Both the position numbers and the translations under genes were made by a program. From Deinococcus multiflagellatus (lineage in GTDB: Bacteria; Deinococcota; Deinococci; Deinococcales; Deinococcaceae), in NCBI RefSeq assembly GCF_020166415.1, contig NZ_JAIQXV010000037.1, positions 1-18,799 of the forward strand: a stretch of DNA of 18,799 bases, read 5' to 3'. How positions within the stretch are numbered: position 1 is the stretch's first letter; each line of letters begins with the position of its first letter. Under the pieces are notes generated by a model. That model saw nothing but the letters and a program-made list of their open reading frames with translations, was not told where the DNA came from and ran no database searches. Positions 1 to 6,575 of this stretch are shown here, piece by piece.

Positions 1-3
1 AGC

Positions 4-76
4 ACCTCGCCCCTCCCATTTCAACGTTTCAGAAGAGCGCCGAAACGTTTCCATTCTCGGTGCGAGGTACTTTTTT
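4..76 (+). terminator. terminator-like stem with internal hairpin and T-run
   Basis: Bases 4-10 (ACCTCGC) pair perfectly with 62-68 (GCGAGGT). Inside that stem, 23-30 (AACGTTTC) pairs with 42-49 (GAAACGTT). Two bases after the outer stem comes a run of six T (71-76). This fits the 3' end of a transcript entering from the left, either a terminator or the tail of a structured RNA whose body lies outside the window. It could also be an attenuator acting on the aminotransferase gene downstream, but I see no leader peptide or known riboswitch core. Confidence 0.4.
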
Positions 77-81
77 CGCCT

Positions 82-118
82 CTCGCTCCGCTCGGTTGAT
101 CTAAAGATCAACAGCGAG
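82..118 (+). repeat. hairpin with two stacked stems
   Basis: GTTGATC (95-101) and GATCAAC (106-112) form a perfect 7-bp stem around TAAA. Outside it CTCGCT (82-87) pairs with AGCGAG (113-118), leaving a one-sided bulge at 88-94. There is no T-run after it. The GGTTGA word recurs in the other intergenic elements of this window, so this may be a dispersed palindromic repeat rather than a gene-specific control site. Confidence 0.35.
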
Positions 119-264
119 TGACTTAGCCTGGACACCCGGGGCGCGCTTCCGGGCCCCCAGCCCCTACACTGAACAGGAAGTCGGCGGTTCCGTGGCATCC
201 AGGGGCCAGGGCCGCCCATCACCTGCCGGCCGCTGCTGGCCGCGACAGCACAGGAGGACCACAG

Positions 265-1512
265 ATGACGGCAACACAGAGCAAGTGGCTGGACGCTGAA
301 CTGAAGTACGACAGCGGCGTGTACAACAAGCACCACGTCGTGATGACCAGGGGCCTGGGCGCCACCGTCTGGGATGAATCCGGGCGCTCGTACATTGACT
401 GCGTGGCGGGCTACGGCGTGGCGAACATTGGCCACAGCCACCCGGATGTGGTGCGGGCGGTCAAGGAGCAGGTGGACCGCCTGATCGTGATGCCCCAGAC
501 GCTCCCCAACGACAAGCGCGCCGAATTCCTGCAGGAACTCGTGGGCATGCTGCCCCAGGGCCTGGAGCGCGTGTTCCTGTGCAACTCCGGCACCGAGGCG
601 ATGGAAGCGGCCAAGAAGTTTGCGATCACCGCCACCGGCCGCCAGCGCTTTGTGAGCATGAAGCGCGGCTTTTCGGGCCGCAGCCTGGGCGCACTGGCTT
701 TCACCTGGGAACCCAAGTACCGCGAGCCGTTTGGCGACGCCGTGGACAACAAGAACGTGGACTTCGTGAGCTACGGCAACCTCGAAGAACTGCGCGCGGC
801 CATCACGGACCAGACGGCCGCCGTGATCATGGAGCCGGTGCAGGGTGAGGGCGGCGTGCGCCCCGCCAGCGCCGAATTCATTCAGGAGGCCCGCCGCCTG
901 ACCAAAGAGAAGGGCGCCCTGCTGATTCTGGATGAAATTCAGACTGGCTTCTGCCGCACTGGCAAGATGTTCGCCACCGAGCACTACGGCGTCACCCCCG
1001 ACGCCATGACGCTGGCCAAGGCGATGGCGGGCGGCCTGCCCATCGGCGCGCTGGCGATGACCGCCGAGGTGGCGGACCGCATGCCCGCTGGCGGCCACGG
1101 CACCACCTTCGGCGGCAATCCCCTGAGCATGGCCGCTGGTGTGGCGGCCCTGCGCGCCATGAAGCGCGAAGGCATGGCCGAGCAGGCTCGCGAGAAGGGC
1201 GCGTACTTCATGGAAAAGCTGCGCGCCATCCAGAGCCCCAAGATCCGCGAGGTGCGCGGCCTGGGCCTGATGATCGGGGTGGAGCTGAAAGAAAAGAGTG
1301 CGCCCTACATCCACGCGCTGGAACACGATGAAGGCGTGCTGACCCTGCAGGCCACGCCCCTGGTGGTGCGCTTCCTGCCGCCGGTGACCATCAGCAAGGA
1401 GCAGATTGACACCGTGATCGCCGCCTTTGAGCGCGTGCTGCAGAACGTGGACCCCCGCGCTGAACGCCGCGCCGAACTGGCCCAGGGCGCCGAAGAGAAG
1501 CAGAGCGAGTAA
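265..1512 (+). CDS. lysJ: LysJ-type class-III aminotransferase ([LysW]-aminoadipate semialdehyde / acetylornithine transaminase)
   Basis: A 415-aa PLP-dependent aminotransferase of the ornithine/acetylornithine family. Visible motifs are NSGTEA (residues 107-112, cofactor phosphate), LDEIQTG (222-228, with D223 contacting the pyridine nitrogen), K252 in TLAKAMAGG as the Schiff-base lysine, and TTFGGNP (280-286). The segments [26 protein letters not shown] and [10 protein letters not shown] resemble my memory of Thermus LysJ more than enteric ArgD. In the LysW route this enzyme aminates carrier-bound aminoadipate semialdehyde to give lysine, and in this phylum it may also serve arginine synthesis. 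The start is fixed by AGGAGG at 252-257, 7 nt before ATG. No other lys or arg gene lies beside it. A perfect 12-bp hairpin follows the stop, suggesting a single-gene transcript. The family is certain; the choice between LysJ and ArgD is an inference. Confidence 0.88.
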   Translation: MTATQSKWLDAELKYDSGVYNKHHVVMTRGLGATVWDESGRSYIDCVAGYGVANIGHSHPDVVRAVKEQVDRLIVMPQTLPNDKRAEFLQELVGMLPQGLERVFLCNSGTEAMEAAKKFAITATGRQRFVSMKRGFSGRSLGALAFTWEPKYREPFGDAVDNKNVDFVSYGNLEELRAAITDQTAAVIMEPVQGEGGVRPASAEFIQEARRLTKEKGALLILDEIQTGFCRTGKMFATEHYGVTPDAMTLAKAMAGGLPIGALAMTAEVADRMPAGGHGTTFGGNPLSMAAGVAALRAMKREGMAEQAREKGAYFMEKLRAIQSPKIREVRGLGLMIGVELKEKSAPYIHALEHDEGVLTLQATPLVVRFLPPVTISKEQIDTVIAAFERVLQNVDPRAERRAELAQGAEEKQSE

Positions 1513-1524
1513 AGAAGAAATACT

Positions 1525-1558
1525 CAACCTGGGGCGGCCGTAGGGTCGCCCCAGGTTG
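1525..1558 (+). terminator. hairpin terminator after lysJ
   Basis: CAACCTGGGGCG (1525-1536) and CGCCCCAGGTTG (1547-1558) form a perfect 12-bp stem with a 10-nt loop, beginning 13 nt after the lysJ stop codon. The following bases are GT/T-rich (GTTTGGTGTT) rather than a clean T-run, so termination may be imperfect. Confidence 0.65.
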
Positions 1559-1628
1559 GTTTGGTGTTGGGGAAGGAGAGGGGAGGCGTCTCCAGCTCAT
1601 TGGGAGGGGCAAGATCGGGTCAGGCGTT

Positions 1629-1737
1629 TAGAGCGGTTGACCAACGAACGCCCTCACCCCTCGCTGCGGCGCCGCTCTTCGAGTCCCACGAGGGGCGAGG
1701 GTCAAGACCCTACAGCATCTTGATAGCAACTGCTCTA
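1629..1737. repeat. 109-bp TA-flanked inverted-repeat element (MITE/palindromic repeat candidate)
   Basis: The ends are TAGAGCGGTTG (1629-1639) and CAACTGCTCTA (1727-1737), an 11-bp inverted repeat with one mismatch that would be G-U in RNA. Nested inside is a perfect 13-bp inverted repeat, CCCTCACCCCTCG (1651-1663) with CGAGGGGCGAGGG (1689-1701). TA at both outer edges is what insertion into a TA target by an IS630/Tc1-type transposase would leave. No transposase is encoded. Similar ends occur at 6451-6531. It may be a non-autonomous transposon or a Deinococcus small dispersed repeat. Confidence 0.45.
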
Positions 1738-1945
1738 GCTGGTTGTGCATGGAATGGTCGTTGTGGAGGGGGTCCCAGGACGGATGATAGGGGCAGGGCG
1801 AAAGGCTGCTTCAGCCCCTGCCCATGCCCCTTCTCCAGCCGCCCCCTGTCCAGCCCGGCCGAACCTCCGTTCCCAGCGGCCTTCATGAACCCCTGACCAT
1901 GAGGGGAACGTGCGGTTTCTGCAATCGCGCGCCCGTGAACTTCCT
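1738..1945. other. non-coding spacer with small hairpins
   Basis: No convincing gene is seen between the TA-flanked element and the VanW-family gene. Visible structures are GGGCAGGG pairing with CCCTGCCC within about 1785-1832, and CCCCT/AGGGG around 1890-1905. Overlapping open frames here run over low-complexity GC-rich sequence and have no ribosome-binding site or recognisable protein pattern. Confidence 0.5.
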
Positions 1946-1951
1946 TACACT
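1946..1951 (+). promoter_or_regulatory. -10 box TACACT, near-leaderless start
   Basis: TACACT ends 8 nt before the ATG at 1960, so a transcript would begin at or within a few bases of the start codon. No good -35 is seen at 16-18 bp and there is no Shine-Dalgarno sequence. The same layout recurs upstream of several other genes in this window. Confidence 0.4.
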
Positions 1952-1959
1952 GTGGCCTG

Positions 1960-3657
1960 ATGAAGCGCTGGGCTGGGGGATTAATGGGAGCGACGCTGGT
2001 GGGTGGAGCGCTCGCGGTGGGTGTGGCGACGCAGCCGGGGGGGACGCTGGCCCCGGGCCTGCGCATTGCCGGGGTGGAGGTCGGCGGCCTGACCCGGGAA
2101 CAGGCCCAGGCCGCGCTGGCCGGGCAGGTGGCCGCCCCGCCCCAGGTGACGGTTCGGGCGGGCACGGCGCGCTGGACCGTGGGCGCCGCGCAACTGGGCT
2201 GGCAGGCCGACACCGCGCGCAGCCTGGACGCGGCGTTTGAAGCCACAGCCAGCCGCAACCTGCTGCAAAAGGTGCAGGGCCTGATTGGGCAGGCGCCCGT
2301 GCAGGACCTGCCCCTGAGCGTGACGGTGGACACCGCCCAGGCCCGCGCCACCCTGAGCGGCCTGACCGCCGCCCTGAACACCCAGCCCAAGAACGCGGCC
2401 ATCTTCTTCGACAAGGCCACGAAAAAATACGCGGTCAAGCCGGGCAACCCTGGCCGCCAGGCCGACGTGACGGCGGCCGTGAACAGCTACGCCGCCAACC
2501 CGGCCCAGACGGCCCTCACCGTGCCGGTCAAGCAGTGGGCGGCCAAGTACACGGCCGCCGCGCTGCAGGCGCATGTGGACCGGGGCAACGCCCTGAACCG
2601 CGCGTTCACCGTGTCCCTGGACGGCACCGACCGCACTGGGGTGCTCAGCGCCCTGCAGGTGGCCAATCTCTACTGGGTGCGTGAACAGGGGGTGGTGCCG
2701 GACGAGCAGACCCTCAAAGCCGCGTTCGGCCTGCTGACAGAGACGGTGGACCGCCCCGCCCAGAACGCCCGTTATGTGATGCAGGGCGGCACGCTGGTGA
2801 AGGCCAAGGAGCGTGCCGGGCGCGTCACCGACCGCGCCGCCGCCTACGCCCTGTTCCGCAAGGCGGTGCTGGACCCCACGCAGAAAACCCTGGTGTTCCC
2901 CAGCAAGGTGCAGCAGCCCACCTTAACCATCGACAAGTTGCCCGCCGCCGACAAGCTGCAGCTGATCGCCGTGGGCAAGAGCACGTACTACGGCAGCAGC
3001 CCCGCGCGGCGCACCAACGTGGCCAACGCCGCCGCCAAGATCAACGGCACCGTGGTGCCGGCCGGCGAGGACTTCAGTTTCCTGAGCGCGCTGGGGGGCA
3101 TCACGCCGCAAAATGGGTTCGTGGGTGGGCTGATCATCAGCGGTGGGCGCACGGTGGACGGCCTGGGGGGCGGGGTCTGTCAGGTGAGCACCACGGTCTT
3201 CCGCGCGCTGTACAGCGCCGGGCTGCCAGTGGTGGAGCGCAACCAGCACTCGTACCGCGTGGGCTATTACGAGCCCCAGGTGGGCTTTGAGGCCGCCGTG
3301 TACGACCCGGGCCTGGACCTGAAGCTGAAAAACGACACCAGCGGCCCCATCCTGATCAAGACGGTGAACAACAACGCGACCAGCACCCTGGAAGTGCAGG
3401 TGTGGGGCATCAAGCCCGCGCGCACCGTGACGGTCAGCCCGGCCGTGATCACCGCGCGCATTCCGCACCCGGCGCCGCAGTACGTGGTTAACCCCGCCCT
3501 GCGCCCCGGCACCACGCGGCAGGTGGACTGGGCCGCCGACGGTTACAGCCTCTACATCACCCGCACCATCAAGGACGCCAGCGGCGTGCGCCAGGACCAG
3601 GTCAAGACGGTCTACAAGCCCTGGCGCGCGGTGTACGAAACCGGCCCGCGTGGCTAA
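1960..3657 (+). CDS. VanW-family exported protein with peptidoglycan-binding-like N-terminal repeats
   Basis: 565 aa. Residues 1-25 are a basic start plus a Gly/Ala-rich hydrophobic stretch, fitting a signal peptide or membrane anchor. About 30-325 holds two YoaR-like segments (PG_binding_4 type; the first includes the FDKATKKY region near 150). The VanW domain runs from about 341 to 480, with STYYGSSPARRTNV, FSFLSALGG, the GGGVCQVSTT core at about 403-412 and NQHSYRVGYY. A C-terminal tail of about 85 residues follows. VanW proteins are linked to the cell envelope and accompany some vancomycin-resistance clusters, but their activity is not settled, and no van genes are nearby. ATG 1960 has no Shine-Dalgarno; a -10-like TACACT ends 8 nt before it. 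It is followed by a strong terminator. Confidence 0.85.
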   Translation: MKRWAGGLMGATLVGGALAVGVATQPGGTLAPGLRIAGVEVGGLTREQAQAALAGQVAAPPQVTVRAGTARWTVGAAQLGWQADTARSLDAAFEATASRNLLQKVQGLIGQAPVQDLPLSVTVDTAQARATLSGLTAALNTQPKNAAIFFDKATKKYAVKPGNPGRQADVTAAVNSYAANPAQTALTVPVKQWAAKYTAAALQAHVDRGNALNRAFTVSLDGTDRTGVLSALQVANLYWVREQGVVPDEQTLKAAFGLLTETVDRPAQNARYVMQGGTLVKAKERAGRVTDRAAAYALFRKAVLDPTQKTLVFPSKVQQPTLTIDKLPAADKLQLIAVGKSTYYGSSPARRTNVANAAAKINGTVVPAGEDFSFLSALGGITPQNGFVGGLIISGGRTVDGLGGGVCQVSTTVFRALYSAGLPVVERNQHSYRVGYYEPQVGFEAAVYDPGLDLKLKNDTSGPILIKTVNNNATSTLEVQVWGIKPARTVTVSPAVITARIPHPAPQYVVNPALRPGTTRQVDWAADGYSLYITRTIKDASGVRQDQVKTVYKPWRAVYETGPRG

Positions 3658-3669
3658 GGCGGTGGAGGA

Positions 3670-3704
3670 GAGGAGCGGGCCGGGTGGCGCGCTCCTCTTT
3701 TTTT
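3670..3704 (+). terminator. rho-independent terminator after the VanW-family gene
   Basis: GAGGAGCG (3670-3677) pairs with CGCTCCTC (3690-3697), a perfect 8-bp stem, and is followed directly by seven T (3698-3704). It begins 12 nt after the stop codon. Confidence 0.85.
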
Positions 3705-3706
3705 GG

Positions 3707-3862
3707 GTCGAGGGGTCGAGCCGTCGAGAGGGTCGAGAAAGGCCAGCTGGCGCTGCTCGACCCCTCGACTTCTGGCCCCCTCGACCTATCGAGAGACTTT
3801 AGAACCGGCGGCCCCGCTGCCCATCCCCACCTCTCGACTCCTCGACCTTTAGACTCCTCGAC
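3707..3862. repeat. GTCGAG / CTCGAC repeat array forming large hairpins
   Basis: Four GTCGAG copies (3707, 3715, 3723, 3732) are followed by six inverted CTCGAC copies (3756, 3764, 3780, 3833, 3841, 3857). The longest perfect pairing is 3707-3721 with 3755-3769 (15 bp). The remainder of 3658-3939 contains no gene I can support. Spacers between copies are irregular, so this is not CRISPR. It looks like an intergenic low-complexity palindromic repeat. Confidence 0.6.
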
Positions 3863-3924
3863 CCTTCACCCCACCCCCTGCCGCCTCACGAACGCCCGTT
3901 TGTTCCCCACGCTGGAACGCCCAG

Positions 3925-3936
3925 GCGTCTAGACGC
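3925..3936. promoter_or_regulatory. perfect 12-bp palindrome next to the ilv -35
   Basis: GCGTCTAGACGC is a perfect palindrome ending 3 bp before the TTGCAG -35 box of the ilv promoter. The position suits a protein-binding operator. The regulator is unknown and no nearby gene encodes an obvious candidate. Confidence 0.35.
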
Positions 3937-3939
3937 ACC

Positions 3940-3969
3940 TTGCAGGCCCATCAATGCGCCCCCTATGGT
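3940..3969 (+). promoter_or_regulatory. ilvBN promoter (TTGCAG - 18 bp - TATGGT)
   Basis: The -35 TTGCAG (3940-3945) and -10 TATGGT (3964-3969) are separated by 18 bp. Transcription should start at about 3976, which is the first base of the leader-peptide ATG. The leader mRNA is therefore predicted to be leaderless. Confidence 0.65.
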
Positions 3970-3975
3970 GGAGCC

Positions 3976-4029
3976 ATGAGCGCGAAGATCGTGATCGTAA
4001 TTCTTAGCACCGGGGGCACCCGAGGCTAG
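3976..4029 (+). CDS. ilv leader peptide (attenuator peptide, 17 aa)
   Basis: The short ORF encodes MSAKIVIVILSTGGTRG. Codons 5-10 read Ile-Val-Ile-Val-Ile-Leu, exactly the end products of the operon downstream. ATT, GTA and CTT, which should be rare codons in so GC-rich a genome, fall inside this run. There is no Shine-Dalgarno sequence; ATG coincides with the predicted transcript start, 6 nt after the -10 box. CGGGGG at 4011-4016, inside the ORF and 9 nt past the control codons, can pair with CCCCCG at 4051-4056, the left arm of the terminator. A ribosome stalled for charged Ile/Val/Leu tRNA would leave that segment free and favour the antiterminator; a ribosome reaching the stop codon would cover it and let the terminator form. 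Confidence 0.8.
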   Translation: MSAKIVIVILSTGGTRG

Positions 4030-4050
4030 GTTGCGTCACCGCTTCGCCCA

Positions 4051-4085
4051 CCCCCGCCCCAGATCAGGGCGGGGGCGCTTTTTTT
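4051..4085 (+). terminator. ilv attenuator terminator
   Basis: CCCCCGCCC (4051-4059) pairs with GGGCGGGGG (4067-4075) around CAGATCA. CGC and then seven T (4079-4085) follow. It lies between the leader peptide and ilvB, so it must be bypassed for operon expression. The left arm is shared with the proposed antiterminator pairing to 4011-4016. Confidence 0.85.
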
Positions 4086-4099
4086 CAGGAGGATCAGGC

Positions 4100-5848
4100 A
4101 TGGGTTCAGAGCACGCGCCAGCGCAGCACGCACCGCACCTTTCTGCACCAGAGCGGGGCCAGATGAACGGAGCCAAGGCCCTGTGGGCCACCCTGGCCAA
4201 CCACGGTATTTCCACGGTGTTCGGCTATCCCGGCGGGGCGATCATGCCGGTCTACGACGCCCTGACCTTCTACCCCGAGGTGCGCCATGTCCTGACCCGC
4301 CACGAGCAGGGCGCGGCCCACGCCGCCGAGGGCTGGGCCAAGGCCACAGGCGAACTGGGCGTGTGCATGGCGACCAGCGGCCCCGGCGCTACCAACCTCG
4401 TGACCGGGCTGGCCGACGCCATGCTGGACAGTGTGCCGCTGCTGGCAATCACCGGCAACGTGGCCAGCCACCTGATGGGCACCGACGCCTTTCAGGAAGC
4501 GGACATCACCGGAATCACCCTGCCCATCACCAAGCACAATTACGTCGTGCGGGATGTGGCGGAACTGCCGCGCATTGTGGCCGAGGCGATTCGCATTGCC
4601 CGCTCCGGGCGCCCGGGGCCGGTGCTGGTGGACATTCCCAAAGATATTCAGCTGGCCCCCTACCACGGCGACATTCCGGCGCCCCACGCCCGCCCGGAGA
4701 TTCCCGCGCCCAGCCCAGAGTCCATTGAGCGCGCCTGCGAGTTGCTGCGCGGCGCCAAAAAGCCAGTGATGATGGTGGGGGGCGGCAGCCTGGACGCCGC
4801 CGCCGAGATCACCGCCCTGGCCCGCGCCTGGGACATCCCGGTGATCACCACCCTGATGGGCCTGGGCACCTTTCCCGCCAGCGATCCGCTGTGGCTGGGG
4901 ATGCCCGGCATGCACGGCTCGGTGGCGGCCAACCGCGCGATCAGCGAGGCGGATGTGCTGCTGGGCCTGGGGCTGCGTTTCGATGACCGGGTGACGGGCC
5001 GCGTGAGTGGCTTTGCGCCCCACGCCGCCATCATCCATGTGGACCTGGACGCTGCCGAGATTGGCAAGATCGTGCGCACCCATGTGCCGGTGCGCGGCGA
5101 CGCCGCCCAGGCCGCCCGCCTGCTGGCCGAGGGCGCCCAGCCGCCGGCCCGTGCTGAGTGGCGCGCGCAACTGGACGCCTGGAAGGCCCGCACCGAGACC
5201 CCCAGCCACTGGGGCGCGGGCTCCGCCGTCAAGGCCGTGGTGGACCGCCTGCGCCCCGATGACCTGCTCTCAAGCGATGTGGGCCAGCACCAGATGCTCG
5301 CCGCGCAGCTGGCCCGCTTTGAAAAGCCCCGCCGCTGGATCAACTCGGGCGGGCTGGGCACCATGGGCTTTGGCCTGCCCGCGGCCATTGGCGCCGGGAT
5401 GGCCGAGCCCGGGGTGCGCTCGGTGGTCATTGCCGGGGACGGCGGCTTTCAGATGACGGCCCAGGAACTCGCCACGCTGAAGATGTACGACATCCGCAAC
5501 GTGAAAATCTGCATCATCAACAACTCCTACCTGGGCATGGTGCGCCAGTGGCAGGAACTGTTCCACGAAAAGCGCTATTCCGAAGTGTGGCTGGGCGACT
5601 CCAACCCCGATTTCGTGAAACTGGCCGACGCCTACGACGTACCCGCCTACCGCGCCAGCACCGCCGAAGAACTGCCCGGCGCCATAGACGCGTGGCTGGC
5701 CGACCCCAGGAGCGCCCTGCTGGAAGTCGTGGTGCCGCACGAGCACGGCGTGTTCCCCATGGTCCCGGCGGGGGCCGCCCTGTCCGAGATGATCGAAACC
5801 GAGCCGGCACGCCCCGGCGCCCCCACCCCGGAGGCGAGCGAAGCATGA
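4100..5848 (+). CDS. ilvB: acetolactate synthase large (catalytic) subunit
   Basis: 582 aa, the usual length. It condenses pyruvate with pyruvate or 2-oxobutyrate, the first common step to valine/leucine and isoleucine, using ThDP, Mg2+ and FAD. The N-terminal pyrimidine-binding domain has GYPGGAIMPVYDAL, catalytic glutamate E69 in TRHEQ, and ATSGPGATNL. The central FAD-type domain follows. The C-terminal domain shows GDGGFQM (about 449-455), INNSYLGMVRQWQ and the Mg/ThDP motif spanning it. ATG 4100 is chosen because AGGAGG (4087-4092) lies 7 nt upstream. The frame is open back to a TTG at 4031, but that would run through the attenuator hairpin and T-run and is rejected. ATG 4163 is a weaker alternative. 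The stop overlaps the ilvN start (ATGA), implying translational coupling. Expression is predicted to depend on the upstream attenuator. Confidence 0.95.
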   Translation: MGSEHAPAQHAPHLSAPERGQMNGAKALWATLANHGISTVFGYPGGAIMPVYDALTFYPEVRHVLTRHEQGAAHAAEGWAKATGELGVCMATSGPGATNLVTGLADAMLDSVPLLAITGNVASHLMGTDAFQEADITGITLPITKHNYVVRDVAELPRIVAEAIRIARSGRPGPVLVDIPKDIQLAPYHGDIPAPHARPEIPAPSPESIERACELLRGAKKPVMMVGGGSLDAAAEITALARAWDIPVITTLMGLGTFPASDPLWLGMPGMHGSVAANRAISEADVLLGLGLRFDDRVTGRVSGFAPHAAIIHVDLDAAEIGKIVRTHVPVRGDAAQAARLLAEGAQPPARAEWRAQLDAWKARTETPSHWGAGSAVKAVVDRLRPDDLLSSDVGQHQMLAAQLARFEKPRRWINSGGLGTMGFGLPAAIGAGMAEPGVRSVVIAGDGGFQMTAQELATLKMYDIRNVKICIINNSYLGMVRQWQELFHEKRYSEVWLGDSNPDFVKLADAYDVPAYRASTAEELPGAIDAWLADPRSALLEVVVPHEHGVFPMVPAGAALSEMIETEPARPGAPTPEASEA

Positions 5849-6453
5849 CCCCCGAGCAGCCCACGCCCGACCACCTGCTGTCCATCCTGGTGCGCGACGA
5901 ACCGCGCGTCCTGACCCGGATCACGGCCCTCTTTGGCCGCCGGGGCTACAACATCAAGAGCCTGTCGGTGGGCACCACCGAGCACCCTGGCGTCTCGCGC
6001 ATGACCATTGTGGTCAGCGGGGACCGGGGCGTGGTGGAACAGGCCATGCGGCAGCTGGAAAAGCTGCACGACGTCGTAAAAATCATTGACCACAGCCTGG
6101 AAAAATACGTGGACCGCGAACTGGTGCTCGTCAAGGTGGCGATCAACCCCGAAACGCGCGTGGAGGTGCGCCAGATCGCCGAGGACTTCCGCAGCCGCAT
6201 CGTGGACGTGGGCCGCCACGCCCTGACCTTCGAGGTGACCGGCGACGAGGGCAAGATCACGGCCTTCATTGAGCAGCTGCGCCCGTTCGGCATTCTGGAA
6301 ACCATGCGCACCGGCCGCATTGCCCTGACGCGCGGCAGCAACGCCGATATTCCGGCCCACGTCTACCACCCCGGCGAAACCCAGACCCTCCAGCCTGTCC
6401 TGTCCGCCGAACCCCGCGAGGAACGGGCGCGCGAAGTACCAAATCTGTTTTAG
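5845..6453 (+). CDS. ilvN: acetolactate synthase small (regulatory) subunit
   Basis: 202 aa. It binds the catalytic subunit, raises its activity and gives valine feedback inhibition. An N-terminal ACT domain occupies about 11-80 (LSILVRDEPRVLTRITALFG, then GYNIKSLSVG), followed by the second ACT-like domain of the family at about 85-165 (ELVLVKVAIN through GILETMRTGRIAL). ATG 5845 overlaps the ilvB stop, and GGAGG at 5830-5834 lies 10 nt upstream. The protein is about 35-40 residues longer than E. coli IlvH because of a C-terminal tail (about 165-202) that looks unstructured. Its TAG stop codon is also the first three bases of the inverted-repeat element at 6451-6531, which may have defined or altered the tail end. 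The assignment itself is secure. Confidence 0.94.
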   Translation: MTPEQPTPDHLLSILVRDEPRVLTRITALFGRRGYNIKSLSVGTTEHPGVSRMTIVVSGDRGVVEQAMRQLEKLHDVVKIIDHSLEKYVDRELVLVKVAINPETRVEVRQIAEDFRSRIVDVGRHALTFEVTGDEGKITAFIEQLRPFGILETMRTGRIALTRGSNADIPAHVYHPGETQTLQPVLSAEPREERAREVPNLF

Positions 6454-6531
6454 AGGATGGTTGATGGTCGAGAGGTGATGGAAAAAGCCCGTCACCATCA
6501 ACCTTCAACCATCAACGGTCAACCTGCTCTA
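6451..6531. repeat. 81-bp TA-flanked inverted-repeat element between ilvN and ilvC
   Basis: It begins TAGAGGATGGTTGA and ends TCAACCTGCTCTA, resembling the ends of the element at 1629-1737. GGTTGATGGT (6459-6468) pairs perfectly with ACCATCAACC (6494-6503), and GGTGA/TCACC pair inside it. There is no T-run, so it is more likely an mRNA-stabilising or processing hairpin, or a dispersed repeat, than a terminator. Its first bases form the ilvN stop codon. Confidence 0.5.
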
Positions 6532-6575
6532 GCCCACAATCCCACCCAGCTCACGTTCTATAGGAGAATCCCCCA

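Noticed and set aside
1561..1896. 111-aa open frame in the gap after lysJ
   Set aside because: It runs through nested inverted repeats, has no start signal and resembles no protein pattern.
1960..3657. Vancomycin-resistance determinant
   Set aside because: The VanW domain alone does not confer resistance, and no vanA/H/X/R/S-type genes are present.
3707..3862. Possible CRISPR array
   Set aside because: Units are only 6 bp, in both orientations and irregularly spaced, with no cas genes.
4031..4099. In-frame TTG extension of IlvB by 23 residues
   Set aside because: It runs through the attenuator stem and T-run and has no ribosome-binding site; AGGAGG lies at the right distance from ATG 4100.
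4106..5209. 367-aa open frame on the minus strand across ilvB
   Set aside because: Composition (His/Gly/Ala/Gln-rich) is typical of the antisense frame of a GC-rich gene. The plus-strand IlvB is unmistakable.
6451..6531. Terminator separating ilvN from ilvC
   Set aside because: There is a hairpin but no T-run, and no clear promoter for ilvC follows, so read-through is more likely.
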